NCBI GenBank assembly: GCA_963457665.1 | Contig: OY735224.1 | Span: forward strand, 40,166,329-40,230,328 | Length of the DNA stretch: 64,000 nucleotides | Origin: Thysanoteuthis rhombus | Lineage: Eukaryota > Mollusca > Cephalopoda > Oegopsida > Thysanoteuthidae | Direction of reading: 5' to 3' | Notes under the pieces: model-generated | Databases searched by the model: none | Seen by the model: the letters and a program-made list of their open reading frames with translations, nothing else | What the model was told of the DNA's origin: nothing | Made by a program: the position numbers and the translations under genes | In this document: piece by piece, positions 61,301 to 64,000 of the stretch | Numbering within the stretch: the first letter of the stretch is position 1 | How the letters are laid out: every line of letters starts with the position of its first letter

Positions 61301-63809
61301 AAAACAATCAGTACAGTTTACTACAAGTAGGATTTTAGGCATCATCTTATAAAGTAACTCATCATTTATAAGTCACCATAATTTTCTACTCTTTACTGCT
61401 TGGAGTGATTAAAAAGAACTTTCATATACAGTATTTCCTCCGCTATCAAGGATGCCCTGGCCTCAAAGCTACACCCCGATTGAACTTGCAAAATCTCAAG
61501 GGGGGGAACAAACAAAAAAAAAAAAAAACCCAAAAAAACATTGGTCATACTATAGAACGTCATGTGAACAACATCTTTTGGTAGGTGATCAATCAAAATA
61601 ATAGTTAAAAAGGGGTGATCAATGAATAAGTTGCTCCTCTTGTCCTTTGTTGGCCGGTAATCACTAAAAATGTTACTTGGGAAGCAGATACCCCATCAAC
61701 ACACCCAATCACTCCCCATTCTACTCATGTTTTAAACTTCTATTCTTACAAAGATGTTACAGTAATTCCACTTTATAATGCGGATGTTGGAGTCCAAGAA
61801 AAACAACCATGTTATAACCGAACTGTGGATTGGTCATTTTCTGGATGAGTGGACAATAATACAGGTAAACAGGTTATCAAGAATAACACCCTGAGACCAG
61901 ACAGTTGCAATTGGTAAATGTAATTTCACTGAATCACTGTAGGCACGATCACTGACCCAACAGAACAACTATGTCCATATATCTATTCCAGAGCTCCAGG
62001 TCACATTTTTTGGCATAGAGTCTTGAAAATTTATGAGTAGTCCAGTAGCCATCTTCTAGAAAACAGCCTTTTCACTTATTCGGAAATCCGTCTTTTTTAA
62101 CTTGTTTTTAGAGTATGCTAAATTTACAATGGTAACCCATTGTAAAATGGACACTTATTTTCCACATCTGTAGAGTAGCATTAATTTTAGATGTTTGTGG
62201 AAAAGCTTGGTTGGAAACATAGGGAGAGTGTATGAGCAGATATATAGTTAAACTTAATTTTTTTTTTTTTTTTAATAAAAATTACTTGTTTTATCCAGGA
62301 GGTTCTGTTACACCCATTCCCCTAAAACAAGAAACTCCAGTCGGGTGGCACCTTTGATCTCTTTAAGTCATTTATTGCTCTATGTACCTCTGTATCACTG
62401 TTCAAAGAGTCAGGATGAGGTAGGTGGGTTAGTAAAGTCTTGGGTAATAGAAAGATGAGAACTTACAGAGAGGCGGGGGTATTGTTAGAAAAATAAAGCA
62501 ACTTCATTTCTAAGTACAGGTGGCAATATCTATTTGTTTTTAATTCTTTCGGAGGTATCAAATCATTAGAAATATGTGTTAAGAACTCGTATCGAATATG
62601 TTGTGAATTGGTATCAGGGCATTTTCAGGGACAACTTGTGGAAATCATTGATGCAAATTGTGAACATTCTATTTTCACTGAAATTTGGTATACTTTGTGA
62701 TATTGTAGTTATTTTCCTGATATTGTTTAATAAAAAGACAAAAATATCAAAGAATGCCTTAATATTTATGATCTAAATTGAACAACTTTGGCCATTAAAA
62801 ATGGCTAAATAGTTTGATCCATTTTTATATTTCATGTGTTTGTTCCAGGCCATACTGTTTTGTCTGTAGACTTGAAAATTGGAATGAGTATTCCAGTTGA
62901 CCCTTTCTAAAAATTTTGGAATTTTTTTGTATAATATCAATGACATCAACATGTTTCTATTTTAGTTTTCCGGTGGAAAATTCCCAATATTTATTTTTCT
63001 ATGGATTTATTAAAAAATTTTTTTCAGAAGACTTCAAAGTTTGACACTATGGTTGTTCAGTTATTGACTGCAATGTTTGTTATCTTTTATAGAGAGGGCA
63101 ATTAGAATTCGTACCATATGAAAATAGAATGTTTCACCCAATAACTTCCTTCAAATATGCTCTACCAAGTTCAAAGTGGGCCATAACTAAAATACAACAT
63201 GGGTTATGATACGGACAACATTTGAAGTGAATATGTTTACTATTGAAGGCATTATGTAACAATATTTCACAAACAAAAATATCATCCATACAACAGTCAC
63301 CAGCAATTCAGTTTTAATACAATGGCTTTCTTTGACCCCAACACCCATTTTATAAAGGTGAACTAGTGGAGTACATTCTGCTTCAGTAATAATACTTGTG
63401 ATTAGCTAGTTCATTAAAGGAGGTGCAAAGTGGGCAAACAGTTAGTGGACAGGAGAATGGTATTGGCCAGTTCAAACGCCAGCTGAACAGTTTGCATCCA
63501 CTTTGCACTAATACCCTTAGGAAAAGCATGAAACCATCCCTTATACTCCCAGCTATGGGTAAGTAGTTAGGCAGATTGGGCTCTCTAGCCCTGGTTGGTA
63601 ACCAGTGTAGGAGATGGATGTCTGATTCCAAACAATCCCTGAAGAAGGATCGGCTCTCAGGCTATCTCACCTTTGACAGAAAAATCATCTACGATGCCTC
63701 AACAACCCTGCACTGGATTACGGTAAAGGTAAAGTTGGTGACATCAAATACTTACTTGAAATATAACTGATCTGTTTCTTCTTCGGATTCCCCATCTCTT
63801 TGGCATAAA
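44447..63809 (-). CDS. PRMT6: Protein arginine N-methyltransferase 6, 12 exons, 5' end outside window
   Basis: Type I arginine methyltransferases of this family use S-adenosylmethionine to make asymmetric dimethyl-arginine; PRMT6 is mainly nuclear and its best known mark is histone H3 R2. The minus-strand coding exons are 63809-63756, 60685-60620, 59852-59785, 59141-59100, 56027-55927, 53631-53584, 51582-51514, 51020-50950, 46994-46912, 46458-46239, 45449-45342 and 44561-44447. They total 1045 bases and join without a frame break. Visible in order are the YFNGYASIEVHEEML helix, motif I VADIGAGTGILS, post-I VYAVEAS, the double-E loop SEWMGYCLLYESML (Glu 124 and 133 of the visible peptide), and the THW loop STHWSQ. 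The FKCYGWNRVHGFTLWF and LSTSPF segments resemble PRMT6 rather than PRMT1. Human PRMT6 has its two loop glutamates at 155 and 164, so about 31 N-terminal residues are missing here. All catalytic motifs look intact. The C-terminal tail after LKYSVDN differs from the human one. Confidence 0.95.
44581..44599. repeat. (CAT)n microsatellite
   Basis: Six CAT triplets about 20 bases upstream of the last PRMT6 exon's acceptor. Confidence 0.85.
44785..45105 (+). mobile_element. Family B element in a PRMT6 intron
   Basis: ccattgtaagcccacaattg, gccaagtgggctacagattc, tcctggtcacatttttaggg. The right terminus is lost. It is antisense to PRMT6. Confidence 0.7.
45161..45203. repeat. (TA)n / (ATAA)n microsatellite
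   Basis: TA units run into ataaataaataaata. Confidence 0.9.
45342..45449 (-). CDS. PRMT6: PRMT6 exon: THW loop (108 bp)
   Basis: It encodes STHWSQVVLYLDEPFRTVQD, then TLIRGSIRLQKGKQP. The THW loop shapes the substrate arginine pocket in PRMTs and is conserved here. The acceptor is ttgtag and the donor gtcagt, a slightly weak donor. Confidence 0.95.
45822..46160 (-). mobile_element. Family A element in a PRMT6 intron
   Basis: tagttactaaaccgtcatga, ggggatcaatgaatgagtta and cttctcttgccttttgtttg on the plus strand. The far end is replaced by a TA tract. It is in the gene-sense orientation. Confidence 0.75.
46157..46193. repeat. (TA)n microsatellite
   Basis: About 17 TA units. Confidence 0.95.
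46239..46458 (-). CDS. PRMT6: PRMT6 exon: beta-barrel core (220 bp)
   Basis: This is the largest exon. It begins with a split alanine then NVELKQLMMEDIV and contains FKCYGWNRVHGFTLWFDVEF, PGN and IVLSTSPFK. These are the residues that most clearly separate PRMT6 from PRMT1, 3 and 8. The acceptor is ttccag. The donor gtaagt lies inside an apparent GAG-TAA, so the exon read alone seems to stop there. Confidence 0.96.
46530..46905. other. PRMT6 intron sequence, no feature
   Basis: Only an A-rich tract at 46697-46735. Confidence 0.5.
46912..46994 (-). CDS. PRMT6: PRMT6 exon: dimerisation-arm region (83 bp)
   Basis: It encodes LGLWEDMASRYKVAMKSM and IPFAKKCIS, corresponding to the FWSQVKQHYGVDMSCL stretch of the human protein. 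The acceptor is tttcag and the donor gtaagt. The intron on its 5' side is the longest seen (about 3.96 kb). Confidence 0.93.
47000..48000. other. PRMT6 intron sequence, no clear feature
   Basis: cccaccatctgtattagtag near 47030 is a fragment of the repeat seen at 6880 and 24430. Otherwise unassigned. Confidence 0.5.
48003..49125. repeat. Local direct duplication inside a PRMT6 intron
   Basis: The sequence at 48025-48122 (gagaattatgattatgaggt, tcaaagtaggaaatgaatct, taagcctatactgaaagaaa) recurs at 49035-49130 with about 90 percent identity. A second pair is at 49165-49210 and 49530-49575 (aatttattaatttgtc / aatttattagtttgtc). Confidence 0.75.
49881..50079. mobile_element. Fold-back element, family F, in a PRMT6 intron
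   Basis: The left arm ccaattttgttaggacaatt, gaatatctccttcctatctt and taatgtcattaacaca pairs with the right arm gtgttgacaacattaagaat, gggaagaggttattcaattg and tcctatcaaaaattgg. It is related to 42819-43057. Confidence 0.82.
50459..50488. repeat. Perfect 12-bp stem hairpin
   Basis: aacatctagatt and its exact complement aatctagatgtt are separated by gtctag. A related acatctagattct is at 54850. Confidence 0.8.
50950..51020 (-). CDS. PRMT6: PRMT6 exon: start of the beta-barrel (71 bp)
   Basis: It encodes DGYLFPSTATLHIAPFVD then EEYED with a split arginine, matching the family pattern GGLLLPxxAxLFIAPI. The acceptor is tttcag and the donor gtaaaa. Confidence 0.95.
51514..51582 (-). CDS. PRMT6: PRMT6 exon: second half of the double-E loop (69 bp)
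   Basis: Twenty-three whole codons beginning GYCLLYESMLKSVIHARD and ending TWLKP. The acceptor is ttcacag and the donor gtaagt. The exon supplies the second catalytic glutamate and the dimerisation-proximal helix. Confidence 0.96.
51690..52076 (-). mobile_element. Family A element, full length, in a PRMT6 intron
   Basis: aggtctgtttagtcactcaa and tagaaactgtaac at one end, ttggttgacggtttctaata at the other. It is in the gene-sense orientation. Confidence 0.85.
52319..52384. repeat. (TA)n microsatellite, about 66 bp
   Basis: TA with occasional C. The open frame ending at 52402 is an artefact of it. Confidence 0.97.
52690..52790 (+). mobile_element. tRNA-like SINE head
   Basis: gtttggctcagtcagtaaga and gagcagcttgcc (A-box-like) then ggttgtgattttaaatcac (weak B box). 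No intact tRNA fold is evident. Confidence 0.5.
53252..53345 (+). mobile_element. tRNA-Leu/Ser-like pseudogene or SINE head
   Basis: tccatggctgaatggtcaaa with a long variable-arm-like cctcttgctagagg, and gggtttgattctcac as a B box. The acceptor stem does not close cleanly, so a functional tRNA is unlikely. Confidence 0.5.
53584..53631 (-). CDS. PRMT6: PRMT6 exon ending in SEWM (48 bp)
   Basis: Sixteen whole codons, EIVLPEKVDIIVSEWM, lie between ctacag and gtaagt. The exon boundary falls inside the double-E loop, separating its two catalytic glutamates onto different exons. Confidence 0.95.
54009..54434 (-). mobile_element. Family A element, full length, in a PRMT6 intron
   Basis: aggttcggtttatcactcga, cgtcttttggcagcatgcca, ctacacc-type sites replaced by ctctattggtatgacctgta, and the end gacagtctttattgacgttt. 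It is in the gene-sense orientation. Confidence 0.85.
54500..54860 (+). repeat. Family G repeat in a PRMT6 intron
   Basis: gaagtattttggttacttct and aaaagatctataatctgtaa follow the order seen at 43330-43470. tgttccagcactcctggcca links it to the 62760 copy. Confidence 0.5.
55358..55395. repeat. Poly-A tract, about 38 A
   Basis: An uninterrupted A run about 50 bases before a family B copy. It may be a retroposon tail whose body is unrecognised. Confidence 0.95.
55443..55763 (+). mobile_element. Family B element in a PRMT6 intron
   Basis: caaatcactatgctgccaca at the left, gccaagtgggcaacagatcc inside, gctatggtgactcatttgtg at the right. It ends about 165 bases from an exon. Confidence 0.75.
55927..56027 (-). 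CDS. PRMT6: PRMT6 exon: post-I acidic motif (101 bp)
   Basis: It starts with the split valine of VYAVEAS, whose Glu contacts the cofactor ribose in this family, and continues through MAIQTRLVIHENGMD to the KGKVE segment. The acceptor is attcag and the donor gtgagt. Its 5' intron (56028-59099) contains the 46-bp minisatellite. Confidence 0.95.
56100..57110. other. PRMT6 intron sequence, no clear feature
   Basis: G-run at 56149-56156 and C-run at 56352-56360. No repeat placed. Confidence 0.5.
57123..58237. repeat. 46-bp minisatellite, 24 full units plus 11 bases
   Basis: The unit is taatacttcagcccagaacg, ataaaatagggccaagacag, tcctgg. The first unit starts at 57123 and the partial 25th at 58227, exactly 24 x 46 bases apart, so I see no net insertion or deletion. 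Variation is by substitution at a few sites: ccaagacag/ccaggacag, tcctgg/tcttgg, tagggc/tacggc/tatggc, gataaa/gatgaa. The array lies wholly within the PRMT6 intron 56028-59099. Confidence 0.97.
58375..58560 (+). repeat. Family G fragment in a PRMT6 intron
   Basis: agatttcctcaagaatcact and gatccaa, then taatggcagttgctgaaaat and cacagtg, match 43491-43590. Confidence 0.55.
58565..59095. other. PRMT6 intron sequence with SINE-related fragment
   Basis: gatgaaaagcaacaacaata, then aactagtcaaaaatag at 58641-58690 resembles the right arm at 37820-37850. Around 58970 ccctactttgagaagctctg resembles a hAT-type end. The open frame at 58722-59033 is not supported. Confidence 0.4.
59100..59141 (-). CDS. 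PRMT6: PRMT6 micro-exon completing motif I (42 bp)
   Basis: This short exon encodes GILSVFCVHAGAKK between a ctccag acceptor and a gtaaat donor. It matches human ILSIFCAQAGARR. An exon this small is easily missed by automatic prediction, but the flanking exons only join in frame if it is included. Confidence 0.94.
59540..59640. repeat. Short inverted repeat
   Basis: atgagatttgaatga and tcattcaaatctcat, 14-15 bases, are about 65 bases apart. Confidence 0.7.
59785..59852 (-). CDS. PRMT6: PRMT6 exon: motif I, cofactor binding (68 bp)
   Basis: It encodes DAILKNQDLFKDKIVADIGAGT with the last glycine codon split across the donor. The glycine-rich GAGTG loop binds S-adenosylmethionine. The donor is gtaag and the acceptor tttctag. 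Confidence 0.96.
59942..60094. mobile_element. Small MITE-like element
   Basis: aaataactcttcaaagagag and actttc at the left pair with the right end gaaaagtttcttttgaagag with ttatttccc. The terminal motif GGGAAATAACTCTTCAAA is of a type common in molluscs. Confidence 0.7.
60620..60685 (-). CDS. PRMT6: PRMT6 exon: HEEML helix (66 bp)
   Basis: The acceptor tttccag and donor gtaagt are both strong. The exon encodes GYASIEVHEEMLMDTVRT and then MTY with a split arginine. This is the N-terminal YxxHxxML segment that closes over the cofactor in PRMTs. The intron to the previous exon is about 3.07 kb and carries a CR1-like LINE remnant and a family A copy. Confidence 0.95.
60830..61165 (+). mobile_element. 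CR1-like LINE remnant
   Basis: In shifting frames the plus strand reads VQRRAPRS, LRLRNISHTERLKQLNLGN, a TRGQSFKL block and KFFLARVVNLWDSPSEKII. These correspond to the C-terminal QRRATK...LSYEERLK-LNL...RTRGHS-KL...FF--RVVN-WN-LP pattern of CR1/L2 reverse transcriptases. It is heavily decayed and antisense to PRMT6. Confidence 0.75.
61500..61540. repeat. Low-complexity G-run / A-run tract
   Basis: gggggg followed by A-rich sequence. Confidence 0.8.
61543..61668 (-). mobile_element. Family A fragment in a PRMT6 intron
   Basis: caacatcttttggtaggtga, ggggtgatcaatgaataagt and tgttggccggtaatcactaa on the plus strand. Gene-sense orientation, 3' truncated. Confidence 0.7.
61930..62110 (+). mobile_element. 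Divergent family B relative in a PRMT6 intron
   Basis: ctgaatcactgtaggcacga at the start, then gagctccaggtcacattttt and agtagccatcttctagaaaa. It is closer to the 15835 tandem array than to typical family B. Confidence 0.55.
62760..63080 (+). repeat. Family G relative in a PRMT6 intron
   Basis: tgttccaggccatactgttt and agacttgaaaattggaatga then gtattccagttgaccc, and gttgttcagttattgactgc, which also occurs at 32878-32895. Confidence 0.45.
63410..63720 (+). mobile_element. tRNA-derived SINE, family D, longest copy
   Basis: ggaggtgcaaagtgggcaaa at the head, ccagttcaaacgccagc (B-box-like), cactaatacccttaggaaaa and gcatgaaacc (shared central block), then a 3' body ending near cctcaacaaccctgcactgg. 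It ends about 40 bases from the first visible PRMT6 exon. Confidence 0.7.
63756..63809 (-). CDS. PRMT6: PRMT6 coding exon 1 of those visible (54 bp)
   Basis: The acceptor is a pyrimidine-rich stretch ending in ttcag just above 63809, and the donor gtaagt follows 63756. The exon enters in split phase (one base completes a codon begun upstream) and encodes LCQRDGESEEETDQLYF. That is an acidic N-terminal linker followed by the conserved DQLYF start of the methyltransferase core. The preceding exon is not in the window unless the final bases are its donor. Confidence 0.88.
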
Positions 63810-64000
63810 CTGAAATGGACAGGCAGGAAAGAAAATCAGAGTCGACTCAAGTCAAATATGGCTGACATCTTTTGGGGGTTCTTATTCAGAAGTATTTGGA
63901 CAGTAGTAAAATATCAATTTGATATACTTGCATTGTACGTTTGGAAATATGGATTTCTTTTTTTGTAATTGTTAATTTCATACCAAAATGCATCACCTGT

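Noticed and set aside
1-64000. Endogenous retrovirus, LTR retrotransposon or Polinton
   Set aside because: I looked for paired long terminal repeats and for protease, integrase, capsid or envelope patterns and saw none. The reverse transcriptase remnants are all of the non-LTR type.

Overview
This is an AT-rich animal nuclear sequence. It holds one recognisable host gene embedded in dense repeat debris. The gene is a protein arginine methyltransferase 6 (PRMT6) orthologue on the minus strand. Twelve coding exons can be placed base by base between 44,447 and 63,809. They join in frame through GT-AG introns into about 347 residues, ending at a stop codon at 44,447-44,449. Roughly the first 30 residues, the start codon and the promoter lie beyond the right edge of the window.

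The likely source is a mollusc, most plausibly a coleoid cephalopod. This is an inference from four things: long introns packed with repeats, several tRNA-derived SINEs with a shared central block, abundant short inverted-repeat elements, and a recurring palindromic motif of the type AAGGGAnnTAACT...AGTTACCTCCCTT that I associate with molluscan genomes. No bacterial, organellar or viral gene was seen, and no LTR retroelement or Polinton was recognised.

Layout. Positions 1-44,000 contain no convincing host gene. They are a mosaic of non-LTR retrotransposon 3' ends (about 430-672, 18,350-19,200, 34,030-34,690, 38,651-39,062, 43,720-43,952), a decayed Tc1-like transposase (5,860-6,200), a mariner copy that keeps both ends but has lost its catalytic centre and carries a LINE fragment (38,601-39,873), SINEs, and fold-back elements. 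It also holds two high-copy families that I name here. Family A is an element of about 400 bp with about 15 copies. Family B is about 370 bp with terminal inverted repeats TGAATCACTGTAGC and about 12 copies. Family C carries internally repeated modules and has four copies.

Positions 44,000-64,000 are the PRMT6 gene. Its introns hold more of the same families, a fold-back element (49,881-50,079), a CR1-like LINE remnant (60,830-61,165) and a 46-bp minisatellite. The minisatellite has 24 units in exact register (57,123-58,237).

All repeat relationships were found by eye from the window alone. Family names A, B, C and so on are local labels, and most boundaries outside the PRMT6 exons are accurate only to about 10-30 bases.
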